DNA of 64,000 bases, from positions 87,225 to 151,224 of the forward strand of contig NZ_FOHX01000013.1 in the NCBI RefSeq assembly GCF_900111685.1. The letters are read 5' to 3'. Both the position numbers and the translations under genes were made by a program. The notes below the pieces were generated by a model, which was given only the letters and a program-made list of their open reading frames with translations, did no database searches and was not told the origin of the DNA. The DNA comes from Nonomuraea wenchangensis. Lineage in GTDB: Bacteria > Actinomycetota > Actinomycetes > Streptosporangiales > Streptosporangiaceae. Shown here in pieces: positions 17,506 to 26,148 of this stretch; position 1 is the first letter of the stretch, and every line of letters starts with the position of its first letter.

Positions 17506-18875
17506 CCGGGCACGGGATCGTCGCCTACGCCAGCTACCTGCCGCGGCACCGGCTGCGGCACGCGGACCTGGGCGCCGCGCTCGGGGTCAAATCGGGGTCC
17601 GGGTCGCGGGTGGCCGCCTCCTTCGACGAGGACAGCACCACTCTCGGCGTGGAGGCCGCCCGGCGGGCGCTGACCGGCCCGCCCGGGGCCATCTTCTTCG
17701 CCACGACCTCGCCCGCGTACCTGGACAAGACCAACGCCGCGGCCCTGCACGCGGCCCTGGGGCTGGGCCGGGACGGCCTGGCGGTCGATCTGGCGGGGTC
17801 GGCGCGCTCCGGCACGGGCGCGCTGCTCGCCGCGGCCGCCGCCGGCGGGCTCGCCGTGCTCGCCGACGTGCGGACCGGCCTGCCGGGCTCGGCCGACGAG
17901 CGGGGCGGGGCGGACGGCGCCGCGGCGTTCCTCTTCGGCGGGCCGGACGAGGCGATCGCCGAGCTCGCCGCCCGCGTGTCGGTCACGGCCGAGTTCCTCG
18001 ACCGCTGGCGCCTGCCCGGTGAACCGGCCTCCCGCCGGTGGGAGGACCGCTTCGGCCTGGAGAGCTACCTGCCGCTGGTGACCGAGGCGGGGCGGCGGGC
18101 ACTGCAGGAGGCCGGCGTCACCGAGCCCGACCACGTCGTGGTCACCTCGCCGAACCCGCTGGTGGCCAGGCGGGCGAGCGCGCTGTTCCCCGCGCGGGTC
18201 CCCGCCGGGCGGCTGCCGGGACACGCCGGCGCGGCGGACGCCGGGCTGGCCCTGGCGGACGTGCTGGACCGGGCGGCGCCGGGCGAGAGCGTGCTGCTGC
18301 TCGCCGCCGCGGACGGCTGCGACGCGCTGGTGCTGCGCGTCACCGGCCGCATCGCGCAGGGGCGGCAGGCGCACCCGCTGGCCGCCCAGCTCGCCGCCGG
18401 CCGCGACGTCGCGTACGCGACCTACCTGACCTGGCGTGGCCTGCTGGATCGGGAGCCGCCCCGACGGCCGGAGCCCGACCTGCCCGCCGCGCCCCCGTCG
18501 GCCCGGTCGCAGGCGTGGAAGTTCGCGTTCACCGGGTCGCGCTGCGGCCGCTGCGCGTTCGCGCACCTGCCGGCGGCACGGGTGTGCAAGGGCTGCGGAG
18601 CCGTGGACGCGATGGAGCCGCTCCCGCTGTCGGCCACCCGGGGGACGGTGGTCACCTTCACCGCCGACCGGCTGGCCTACTCGCCCTCGCCGCCCCTCAT
18701 CGACGTGGTGGTCGATTTCGACGGCGGAGGGCGGTACACGATGGAGCTGGCCGACGCCTCGCCCGCCGAGGTGGCGATCGGGATGCGGGTCGAGCCGACG
18801 TTCCGCAGGCTCTACACGGCAGGTGGGACCCACAACTACTTCTGGAAGGTCCGGCCCGTGGAGGAGGAGAGATGA
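17502..18875 (+). CDS. Ketosynthase/HMG-CoA-synthase-like protein fused to DUF35 (Zn-ribbon + OB fold)
   Basis: A 457-residue fusion. Residues 1 to about 320 have the thiolase-superfamily fold of HMG-CoA synthase or KAS III (IVAYASYLPRHRL, TTLGVEAARRAL, FFATTSPAYLDKTNAAA). Where the catalytic Cys should lie the sequence is VDLAGSARSGTGALL, so the nucleophile is absent. The C-terminal 120 residues are DUF35: a zinc ribbon with CGRCAFAHLPAARVCKGCG, then an OB fold. DUF35 proteins bind partner thiolases, as in ChsH2-Ltp2 of cholesterol degradation and BbsA-BbsB of toluene degradation. The next gene is an SCP2-type thiolase overlapping by four bases, the probable partner. Confidence 0.82.
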   Translation: MTGHGIVAYASYLPRHRLRHADLGAALGVKSGSGSRVAASFDEDSTTLGVEAARRALTGPPGAIFFATTSPAYLDKTNAAALHAALGLGRDGLAVDLAGSARSGTGALLAAAAAGGLAVLADVRTGLPGSADERGGADGAAAFLFGGPDEAIAELAARVSVTAEFLDRWRLPGEPASRRWEDRFGLESYLPLVTEAGRRALQEAGVTEPDHVVVTSPNPLVARRASALFPARVPAGRLPGHAGAADAGLALADVLDRAAPGESVLLLAAADGCDALVLRVTGRIAQGRQAHPLAAQLAAGRDVAYATYLTWRGLLDREPPRRPEPDLPAAPPSARSQAWKFAFTGSRCGRCAFAHLPAARVCKGCGAVDAMEPLPLSATRGTVVTFTADRLAYSPSPPLIDVVVDFDGGGRYTMELADASPAEVAIGMRVEPTFRRLYTAGGTHNYFWKVRPVEEER

Positions 18876-20065
18876 GCGCCAGAGGGATCAGCGACCGGGT
18901 CGCGATCGTCGCGATGGGCTGCACGCGCTTCGGCGAGCACTGGTCGGCGTCCACCGACGACCTGGTGATCGACGCGGTGCGCGAGTGCCTGTCGGCCGTG
19001 CCGGGCACCGGGCTCGCGGACGTGGAGGCGTACTGGCTCGGGACGCTCGGCTCGGGCCAGTCGGGGCTGACCCTCAGCCGCGCGCTCGCCCTGGACTACC
19101 GGCCGGTCACCCGCGTCGAGAACTACTGCGCGACCGGCTCGGAGGCGTTCCGCAACGCCTGCTACGCGGTGGCGTCCGGGGCGTACGACAAGGTCATGGC
19201 GGTCGGCGTGGAGAAGCTCAAGGACTCCGGCTTCTCCGGCCTGACCCGGGCCGACCCGCCGGGTGACGGCACGGCGCCGGAGAACACGCTCACCGCGCCG
19301 GCCGCGTTCTCGCTGCTGGACCCCGCCTACTGCGCGAAGTACGGTGTGGATCCCGCGGACATGCGGGCCGCCATGACCCATGTGGCGTGGAAGAACCACG
19401 CCAACGGGGCGCTCAACCCCAAGGCGCAGTTCCGCTCGGCGGTGTCGAAGGAGAAGATCGACGCGGCGCCGCTGGTGGCCGGGCGGCTCGGCGTGTACGA
19501 CTGCTCCGGGGTCTCCGACGGCGCGGCCTGCGCGCTGATCGTCCGGGCCGAGGACGCCCACCTCTACACCGACCGTCCGGTGTACGTGAAGGCGCTGGCG
19601 CTGTCGGCCGCGCCGGGACGCGCCGCGATGGACACCGGCTACGACTACACCACCTTCCCCGAGGTCGTGCGCAGCGCCGAGGACGCCTACCGGCAGGCCG
19701 GGATCACCGATCCGCGCACGCAGATCTCGCTGGCCGAGGTCCACGACTGCTTCACGCCGACCGAGCTGGTGCTGATGGAGGACCTGGGTTTCGCCGGGCG
19801 GGGCGAGGCGTGGCGGGACAGTCTCGACGGCGCCTTCGAGCTGGGCGGCCGGTTGCCGGTCAACCCGGACGGCGGCCTGAAGTCCTTCGGGCATCCGGTC
19901 GGGGCGAGCGGCCTGCGCATGCTCTACGAGTGCTGGCTGCAGTTCCGCGGCGAGGCGGGGGAGCGGCAGCTCGCGGAGCCCCGGCTGGCCCTGACCCACA
20001 ACCTGGGCGGACGCCCGGGGGCGTGTGTGTCCTTCGTCTCCGTGGTCGGTTCCGAGCTCGGCTGA
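18872..20065 (+). CDS. SCP2/lipid-transfer-type thiolase (Ltp-like)
   Basis: A 397-residue non-decarboxylating thiolase of the SCP2 or lipid-transfer type. The nucleophile region is ENYCATGSEAFRNACYAV. VHDCFTPTELVLMED and SFGHPVGASGLRM supply the other catalytic residues, while the final cysteine block reads HNLGGRPGACVSF. Members such as Ltp2 act as retro-aldolases on side-chain hydroxyacyl-CoAs together with a DUF35 protein. It is the last gene of the Rieske operon and overlaps the DUF35 fusion gene by ATGA, which supports a complex. Whether it is a thiolase or an aldolase is not decided by these motifs. Confidence 0.85.
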   Translation: MSARGISDRVAIVAMGCTRFGEHWSASTDDLVIDAVRECLSAVPGTGLADVEAYWLGTLGSGQSGLTLSRALALDYRPVTRVENYCATGSEAFRNACYAVASGAYDKVMAVGVEKLKDSGFSGLTRADPPGDGTAPENTLTAPAAFSLLDPAYCAKYGVDPADMRAAMTHVAWKNHANGALNPKAQFRSAVSKEKIDAAPLVAGRLGVYDCSGVSDGAACALIVRAEDAHLYTDRPVYVKALALSAAPGRAAMDTGYDYTTFPEVVRSAEDAYRQAGITDPRTQISLAEVHDCFTPTELVLMEDLGFAGRGEAWRDSLDGAFELGGRLPVNPDGGLKSFGHPVGASGLRMLYECWLQFRGEAGERQLAEPRLALTHNLGGRPGACVSFVSVVGSELG

Positions 20066-20084
20066 TTGGCATGCGCCGATTTTT

Positions 20085-20096
20085 TAGTCTAGATTA
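20085..20096. promoter_or_regulatory. Operator-like palindrome before SnoaL-crotonase operon
   Basis: TAGTCTAGATTA differs from the perfect palindrome at 4709 by one base. It is embedded in an AT-rich stretch (20079-20103) starting shortly after the SCP2 gene ends. This marks a separate regulated promoter for the next operon, which otherwise could have been read as a continuation. Confidence 0.6.
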
Positions 20097-20123
20097 GATT
20101 AAATACGAGTGGAGGAACTCACG

Positions 20124-21335
20124 GTGAAGGAAGTCCAGGCGGCTCGCGATCTCTACGTCGCGCTGACCACCGGCGACCAGGCCCGGCTCGCGCACCTGCT
20201 GCACCCGGGCTTCGTCGTCAGGGCCACCGACGGTCTGCCCTTGGACCTGGGCGGCGTCTACAGCGGCTCCGAGGAGGCGTGGCGGAAGTTCTGGGGACGC
20301 ATCGGGCAGCATTTCCGGGTCCGGGCCGAGCCTCAGGACTTCCACGAGCTCGCCGGCGGCGGGCTCCTGGTGACCGGCAGGTACGTCGGCAAGGCCCGCG
20401 CCACCGGGGCGCCCGTAGACGCGGGCTTCGCCCACGTGCTCCGGTTCACCGACGGCCGGATCTCCGAGCTGGTGCAGTACACCGACAGCGCCCGCTGGGC
20501 CGAGGCGCTGCACGGCCGCCCCCCGGCGGACAAGGCCGGACGCAGAGAGCTGACCGTGGTCGGCTTCGACATCAGCGACGGCCTGGCCCGGATCCGGCTC
20601 GACCGGCCCGCCGCACGCAACGCCCTCGACCTCGACATGGCGCTCGACCTCCAGGAGGTGTCGCTGCGCTGCGCCGAGACCCCCGGCCTGCGCGCGGTGC
20701 TGCTGACCGGAGAGGGACCGGCGTTCACCGTGGGCGGGGACGTCAAGCTGTTCGCCTCGACCCCGCACGCGGAGCTGGCCGGCCTGGTCGACACGATGAT
20801 CACGCCCTACCACGACGCGCTCGACCGGCTGGCCCTGCTGGACGTGCCCATCGTCTGCGCCGTCCACGGCGCCGCGGCGGGCGGCGGGCTCGGCCTGATG
20901 CACTGCGCCGACCTCGTGCTCGCGGCCGAGGACACCAAGTTCGCCCTCGGCTTCAGCGCACTCGGCCTGTCCGGGGACGGCGGCAGCACCTGGTTCCTGC
21001 CCCGGATGATCGGATACCGGCGGGCGGCGGAGCTGTTCCTCGAACCCCGCGTGCTGAGCGCCCGCGAGGCGCAGGAGTGGGGGATCGTCACGCGCGTCGT
21101 GGCGACCGGCACGATCGAGGACGAGGCGCTCGCCGTGGCCCGGCGGCTCGCCGCCGGCCCGACCCGCGCCTTCGCCGAGCTGCGGCGGCTCCTGCACGAG
21201 AGCTGGCACCACACCCTGCCCGAGCAGCTGGCCGCCGAGCAGCGGGCTCAGGGGCGGGCGACCGCCACCGCCGACTCGGCCGAGGGCATCGAGGCATTCA
21301 AGAGCAGGCGCGAACCCGACTTCCAGGGACGGTAA
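20124..21335 (+). CDS. SnoaL/NTF2-like domain fused to crotonase
   Basis: A 403-residue two-domain protein. Residues 1 to about 130 are a SnoaL-like NTF2 fold (AARDLYVALTTGDQARLAHLL, DLGGVYSGSEEAWRKFWGRI, HVLRFTDGRISELVQYTDSARWAEAL). A linker leads to a crotonase domain from about 150 to the end, with RLDRPAARNALDLDMALDL, TVGGDVKLF, GAAAGGGLGLMHCADL and the PaaG-like GLSGDGGSTWFLP. I chose GTG 20124, with GGAGGA seven bases upstream, over GTG 20109. The SnoaL domain could be a cyclase, a dehydratase or a binding module. It starts an operon with an acyl-CoA dehydrogenase three bases downstream. Confidence 0.87.
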   Translation: MKEVQAARDLYVALTTGDQARLAHLLHPGFVVRATDGLPLDLGGVYSGSEEAWRKFWGRIGQHFRVRAEPQDFHELAGGGLLVTGRYVGKARATGAPVDAGFAHVLRFTDGRISELVQYTDSARWAEALHGRPPADKAGRRELTVVGFDISDGLARIRLDRPAARNALDLDMALDLQEVSLRCAETPGLRAVLLTGEGPAFTVGGDVKLFASTPHAELAGLVDTMITPYHDALDRLALLDVPIVCAVHGAAAGGGLGLMHCADLVLAAEDTKFALGFSALGLSGDGGSTWFLPRMIGYRRAAELFLEPRVLSAREAQEWGIVTRVVATGTIEDEALAVARRLAAGPTRAFAELRRLLHESWHHTLPEQLAAEQRAQGRATATADSAEGIEAFKSRREPDFQGR

Positions 21336-21338
21336 CCC

Positions 21339-22490
21339 ATGAACACAGACACCGCGGAGCAGCGGCTGCTCCGGCAGAGCGTCGGCAAGATCGCCGAACG
21401 GTACGGCCACGCCTACTTCGCCGACCGCGCCCGCGCCGGCGGCCGGGTCGACGAGCTGTGGTCCGAGCTGGGCGAGGCCGGATTCCTCGGCGTGCACCTG
21501 CCCGAGGAGTACGGCGGCGGCGGAGGCGGCCTGCGCGAGTACGGCGTGGTGCTCGAAGAGCTGGCGGCGCACGGCATGCCGCTGCTGATGGGCGTCATCT
21601 CGCCCGCCATCACCGCCTCGATCGTCTGGCGGCACGGCTCCGAGGAGATGAAGCGCGACTGGCTCCCCGGCATGGCCGCCGGGACCAGGAAGATGGCGTT
21701 CGCGCTCACCGAGCCGGACGCCGGCACCAACAGCCACGCGGTCACCACCACCGCGCAGCGGGACGGCGACGGCTGGCTGCTGACCGGCGCCAAGTACTAC
21801 ATCTCCGGGGTCGACGAGTCCGAGGCGCTGCTGGTGGTGGCCCGCGACGGCGAGGAGAGCCCGTCGGGACGCAGCCCCCTCTCGCTGTTCGTGGTGCCCG
21901 TCGACGCTCCCGGCCTGCGCGCCCAGCAGATCGTCACCGAACTGGTCGTCCCGGAGAAGCAGTTCACCGTCTTCTTCGACGACGTGCGCATCGGACCGGA
22001 GTCGCTGATCGGCGAGGCGGGCCGCGGCCTGCGCCAGGTGTTCGCCGGCCTCAACCCCGAACGCATCCTGGCGGCCTCGCTCAGCAACGGCATCGGCCGC
22101 TACGCCCTGGACAAGGCCGCCCGCTACGCACGGGAGCGGCAGGTGTGGTCCACGCCGATCGGCGCCCACCAGGGCGTGTCGCATCCGCTCGCGGAGGCGT
22201 ACATCGGGGTCGAGCTGGCCCGGCTGGCCACCGCCCGCGCCGCCGAGCTGTACGACTGCGGCGAGGACGCCGCCGAGGCGGCCAACATCGCGAAGTTCGC
22301 CGCCGCCGACGCCTCGCTGAAGGCGCTCGACCAGGCGATCCAGACGCACGGCGGCAACGGGCTGTCGCGCGAGTACGGCCTGGCCGACCTGTGGTTCGCG
22401 GCCCGGCTGCTGCGCACCGCCCCCGTCAGCCGGGAGATGGTGCTCAACTACGTCGCCCAGCACAGCCTCCAGTTGCCCCCTTCCTACTGA
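21339..22490 (+). CDS. Acyl-CoA dehydrogenase (third)
   Basis: A 383-residue acyl-CoA dehydrogenase family protein. Visible are LPEEYGGGGGGLREYG, ALTEPDAGTNSHAV, GAKYYISGVDES, and HGGNGLSREYGLADLWFAARLLRTAPVSREMVLNYVAQH. The usual C-terminal catalytic Glu region is replaced by APVSREMVLN, as in a less-studied actinobacterial FadE group, so the active-site base is uncertain. It starts three bases after the SnoaL-crotonase stop. It probably makes the enoyl-CoA used by that crotonase. Confidence 0.88.
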   Translation: MNTDTAEQRLLRQSVGKIAERYGHAYFADRARAGGRVDELWSELGEAGFLGVHLPEEYGGGGGGLREYGVVLEELAAHGMPLLMGVISPAITASIVWRHGSEEMKRDWLPGMAAGTRKMAFALTEPDAGTNSHAVTTTAQRDGDGWLLTGAKYYISGVDESEALLVVARDGEESPSGRSPLSLFVVPVDAPGLRAQQIVTELVVPEKQFTVFFDDVRIGPESLIGEAGRGLRQVFAGLNPERILAASLSNGIGRYALDKAARYARERQVWSTPIGAHQGVSHPLAEAYIGVELARLATARAAELYDCGEDAAEAANIAKFAAADASLKALDQAIQTHGGNGLSREYGLADLWFAARLLRTAPVSREMVLNYVAQHSLQLPPSY

Positions 22491-22526
22491 CCGCACGCTT
22501 TCCCAGAGACGAAAGAGGTTCCATCG

Positions 22527-23390
22527 ATGGCAGGTGTAGAGGACCGCGTGATCGCCGTGACCGGCGCCGGAGGAGGGCTCGGCCGCGAGTACGCGCTGCT
22601 GCTCGCCCGCTCAGGGGCGAAGGTCGTGGTCAACGACCTGGGTGGCGCGCGTGACGGCACGGGCTCCGGCAGCGGCATGGCCGACGCGGTGGTCGCCGAG
22701 ATCACCGGGGCGGGCGGGCAGGCGGTGGCCGACTACCACAGCGTGGCCACCGAGGAGGGCGGCGCCGGCGTCGTCCGTACCGCGCTGGAAGCCTTCGGCC
22801 GCATCGACGGCGTGGTGAGCAACGCCGGGATCCTGCGCGATGTGGCCTTCCACAAGATGACCCACGAGCAGTGGGACGCGGTGATCCAGGTCCACCTCAA
22901 CGGCACCTACCACGTCGTGCGCGCCGCCTGGCCGCACTTCAGGGAGCAGGGGCGCGGCAGGGTGGTGGTCGCCACCTCCAACACCGGCCTGTACGGCAAC
23001 TTCGGCCAGGCCAACTACGGCGCCGCCAAGCTCGGCATGGTCGGCCTGATCAACACCCTCGCCATCGAGGGCCGCAAGTACAACATCCTGGCCAACGCGG
23101 TCGCGCCGCAGGCGGCCACCCGCATGACGGAGGACATCGCGCCGCCCGAGCTGCTGGCCAAGCTGCCGGCCGCGCACGTCGCGCCGATCGTCGGCCACCT
23201 GCTCACCGACGAGTGCGCCGACAGCGGCACCGTGGTCGTCGTCGGCGGTGGCCTCTGCACCCGGGTGCAGCTCTACGAGTCCAAGGGCGTCACCTTCGCC
23301 GAGGTGCCGACGATCGAGCAGGTCGGCGAGCGGTGGGCGGAGATCACCGACATGAGCGGGGCGGTCGCGGCCGTCAACAGGGTGGGCTGA
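22527..23390 (+). CDS. SDR, multifunctional-enzyme (HSD17B4)-like
   Basis: A 287-residue SDR similar to the dehydrogenase domain of peroxisomal multifunctional enzyme 2, which oxidises (R)-3-hydroxyacyl-CoA. It has VTGAGGGLGREYALLLARSG, VVVNDLGGARDG (the Asp of NAD-dependent members), VSNAGILRD, and the catalytic NYGAAKLGMVGL. The long VAPQAATRMTEDIAPPELL segment is also typical of that group. ATG 22527 is used, with AAGAGG about ten bases upstream. Confidence 0.88.
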   Translation: MAGVEDRVIAVTGAGGGLGREYALLLARSGAKVVVNDLGGARDGTGSGSGMADAVVAEITGAGGQAVADYHSVATEEGGAGVVRTALEAFGRIDGVVSNAGILRDVAFHKMTHEQWDAVIQVHLNGTYHVVRAAWPHFREQGRGRVVVATSNTGLYGNFGQANYGAAKLGMVGLINTLAIEGRKYNILANAVAPQAATRMTEDIAPPELLAKLPAAHVAPIVGHLLTDECADSGTVVVVGGGLCTRVQLYESKGVTFAEVPTIEQVGERWAEITDMSGAVAAVNRVG

Positions 23391-23394
23391 GCCG

Positions 23395-24714
23395 ATGACG
23401 AACACGACGACCACCGACTTCGACGCCCTCGTCATCGGGGCCGGCGCCGGCGGCCTGTGCGCCGCCGCCCGGCTCTCGCACCTCGGTTACCGCACGCTCG
23501 TGGTGGAGCGGCTGGACCGGGTCGGCGGGCGCGCGTCCACGTACGACATCGACGGCTTCAAGGTCAACAACGGCGCCATCGTGCTGGAGCTCGGCGGGGT
23601 CACCGAGGAGACCTTCGCCGAGGTCGGCGCCCCCTACGACGTGCGCATGCCCAAGCCCCCGATCCTCTACCGGATCGGCGGCAAGGACATCGACGTGACG
23701 GGCGGCGGCTGGGGATTCCTGCTGGGCAAGCTCACCCGGCAGGGGGCCAAGCTGGTCCAGGGCCTCGGAGCCGCCCGCGAGGACAGCGGGCTGCCGGACG
23801 CGGAGCTCACCACCGCCGAGTGGGTGTCGAAGTACACCAAGAACGAGAACGTGCACGGCATGTTCCGCAACATGTGCGCGTCCATCTTCGCGGTCGGCTC
23901 GGAGGAACTGCCCGCCCGGGTCTTCCTCACCTACTTCACCCGCAAGAGCGCCTTCAAGAAGTTCGGCTACCACCCGGAGGGCACCATCGGCGCCTGGCGG
24001 GCGCTCGCCGACGTGGTGACCAGGAACGGCGGCGAGGTCTGGCTCGACAGCGAGGTGCGGTCCCTGACCCTCACCGACGGCCTGGTCACCGGAGCGGTGG
24101 TCACGCGCGGCGGCGAGAACGTCGAGGTCGGCTGCCGGGTCGCGGTCAGTGACGCCGGACCGGTCGCGACCGTGGACCTGGTCGGCGCCGGCCACCTGCC
24201 CGCCGACTACCGCGAGGAGGTCAGGCGGCGCGACCGCCCCTCCTCGATGATCACCGTGAACATCGCCAGCAGGGAACGGCTCATCGAGGCCCCCGGCATG
24301 CTGAGCTTCGGCAAGACCCGGCGCCTGTGCTACATCGCCAACTTCACCGACCTGTGCCCCGAGATGGCGCCGGAGGGCTGGCACCTGTACGCCGCGGCCG
24401 GCGTCCCCAAGCCGGCCGTCGGCGACTTCGACGAGGCGGCGGAGACCGAGCTGATCATGGAGGACCTGCGCGAGCAGGTGCCCGGTTTCGACCGGGCGCG
24501 CGTGCTGTCCACCGCCGTCATGCGCGACTCCTGGCCGCCGCAGCGCGCCGTCGCCGGTTTCGACCTGGCCCCGGCCACCCCGATCCCGAACCTGTGGAAC
24601 GTCGGTGACGGGGTCAAGGAGTACGCCAACGGCGGCACCACCGCCTGCGCCGAGACCGCCAAGCTCGTCGTCGAGCAGATCGCGGCCCGGCATCCGGTCG
24701 CGGCCGGCCGCTGA
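23395..24714 (+). CDS. FAD-dependent oxidoreductase (phytoene desaturase-like)
   Basis: A 439-residue flavoprotein with an N-terminal Rossmann motif ALVIGAGAGGLCAAARL and VERLDRVGGRAST, as in the CrtI/amine-oxidase superfamily. The C-terminal FAD-contact motif is LWNVGDGVKEYANGGTTACAETAKLV. Such enzymes introduce or remove double bonds in hydrophobic substrates. It starts four bases after the SDR stop and precedes the ferredoxin. In a CoA catabolic operon it might act on an alicyclic or unsaturated ring; this is inference and no substrate can be named. Confidence 0.85.
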   Translation: MTNTTTTDFDALVIGAGAGGLCAAARLSHLGYRTLVVERLDRVGGRASTYDIDGFKVNNGAIVLELGGVTEETFAEVGAPYDVRMPKPPILYRIGGKDIDVTGGGWGFLLGKLTRQGAKLVQGLGAAREDSGLPDAELTTAEWVSKYTKNENVHGMFRNMCASIFAVGSEELPARVFLTYFTRKSAFKKFGYHPEGTIGAWRALADVVTRNGGEVWLDSEVRSLTLTDGLVTGAVVTRGGENVEVGCRVAVSDAGPVATVDLVGAGHLPADYREEVRRRDRPSSMITVNIASRERLIEAPGMLSFGKTRRLCYIANFTDLCPEMAPEGWHLYAAAGVPKPAVGDFDEAAETELIMEDLREQVPGFDRARVLSTAVMRDSWPPQRAVAGFDLAPATPIPNLWNVGDGVKEYANGGTTACAETAKLVVEQIAARHPVAAGR

Positions 24715-24745
24715 GCCGCCGCCCGCGTTCACCAAGGAGAGACTG

Positions 24746-24937
24746 ATGAAGATCATCGTAGATCGGAGCGCCTGCACCGGCCTGGGCATCTGTGAGTCGC
24801 TGGCCCCGAACTGCTTCGAGGTCGACGACGCCGGAGACCTGATCCTGCTGACCGAGACGGTCTCCGACGAGGACCTCGACGGGGTCAGGCAGGCGATCGA
24901 GGGCTGCCCCACCGAGGCTCTGCGGCTGGAGCCATGA
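24746..24937 (+). CDS. [3Fe-4S] ferredoxin
   Basis: A 63-residue ferredoxin of the actinobacterial P450-partner type. Cys10, Cys16 and Cys54 (CTGLGIC and GCPTEAL) are the cluster ligands; Leu13 replaces the fourth cysteine of 4Fe-4S proteins. ATG 24746 follows AAGGAGA. It overlaps the ferredoxin reductase by four bases. No P450 lies within 18 kb, while a Rieske oxygenase without its own electron chain lies upstream, so it may feed that enzyme. Confidence 0.9.
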   Translation: MKIIVDRSACTGLGICESLAPNCFEVDDAGDLILLTETVSDEDLDGVRQAIEGCPTEALRLEP

Positions 24938-26148
24938 GCGGCCGGCGGCTCGTCGTCGTCGGGGCCTCCCTCGCGGGGCTCCGCGCGGTCGAGGCGGCCA
25001 GGAAGAGCGGCTTCGACGGCTCCGTCGTGCTCATCGGCGCCGAGCCTCATCTGCCCTACGACCGGCCGCCGCTGTCCAAGGCGTTCCTCGACGGCGCCGG
25101 GCTGCCCGCCTTCCGTACCGAGGAGGTGCTGCGCGACGAGCTCGGGGTCCGGCTCGTGCTGGGCGCGCCGGCGACGGCGCTGGACACCGCCGCCCGGGTC
25201 GTCACGGCGGGAGAGCGGGAGTTCGGCTACGACGCCCTCGTCATCGCGACCGGAGCCGCGGCCAGGACCCTCCCGGGCACCGGCGGCCTGACCGGGGTGC
25301 ACACGCTGCGCACCCGCGACGACGCGCTCGCCGTGCGCTCGGCGCTCGACGACGGCGCCCGCACGGTCGTGGTGGGAGCCGGGTTCATCGGCTCCGAGGT
25401 CGCCTCGGCCGCCCGCAAGCGGGGCCTGGACGTGACGATCGTCGAGGCGCTGCCCACCCCGCTGGTACGCGCCGTCGGCGAGACCATGGGCCGCGCGTGC
25501 GGCGCCCTGCACGCCCGCAACGGCACCGACCTCAGGTGCGGGACCGGCGTGGCCGCCGTGGAGGGCGACGGCAGGGTCGAGCGGGTCCGGCTCACCGACG
25601 GGACGGTGCTCCCGGCCGACCTCGTGGTGGCCGGCATCGGGGCCGTCCCCGCCACCGGCTGGCTCGCGGGTGCGGGGCTGTCGCTCGACGACGGGGTCGT
25701 CTGCGACGAGACCCTGTTCACGGGGGCTCCGGGCGTGTACGCGGCCGGCGACGTCGCCCGCTGGCACAACCCGGCCTTCGGCCGCCACATGCGGCTGGAA
25801 CACTGGACCAGCGCGGCCGAGCAGGGAGCCACGGCGGCGCGCAACGCGCTCGACCCGGCGAACGCCAAGCCCTACTCCACCGTCCCGTACTTCTGGTCGG
25901 ACTGGTACGACTCCCGCATCCAGTTCGTCGGAGTGCCGGCGACCGAGGAGGTCCGCGTGGTCGACGGGGACCCCGGCGGGGACCGCTTCGTCGCCCTCTA
26001 CCGGGAAGGCGACCGGCTGGCCGGCGCTCTCACGCTCAACGGCCAGACGCAGATCATGAAATATCGCGCTCTGATCATGCGGGGTGCCTCCTGGGCGGAC
26101 GGGCTGGAGTTCGCCGACCGCCGCCGCTCGGCCCTGGAGACGGCTTGA
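24934..26148 (+). CDS. FAD-dependent ferredoxin reductase
   Basis: A 404-residue reductase of the BphA4/putidaredoxin-reductase type, passing electrons from NAD(P)H to a ferredoxin. It has VVVGASLAGLRAVEAARKSG, PYDRPPLSK, the second Rossmann motif VVVGAGFIGSEVASAARKRG, and APGVYAAGDVARW. The start overlaps the ferredoxin stop. A paralogue of similar sequence sits at 43111 beside a P450. This copy most likely serves the Rieske oxygenase (inference). Confidence 0.92.
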   Translation: MSGRRLVVVGASLAGLRAVEAARKSGFDGSVVLIGAEPHLPYDRPPLSKAFLDGAGLPAFRTEEVLRDELGVRLVLGAPATALDTAARVVTAGEREFGYDALVIATGAAARTLPGTGGLTGVHTLRTRDDALAVRSALDDGARTVVVGAGFIGSEVASAARKRGLDVTIVEALPTPLVRAVGETMGRACGALHARNGTDLRCGTGVAAVEGDGRVERVRLTDGTVLPADLVVAGIGAVPATGWLAGAGLSLDDGVVCDETLFTGAPGVYAAGDVARWHNPAFGRHMRLEHWTSAAEQGATAARNALDPANAKPYSTVPYFWSDWYDSRIQFVGVPATEEVRVVDGDPGGDRFVALYREGDRLAGALTLNGQTQIMKYRALIMRGASWADGLEFADRRRSALETA

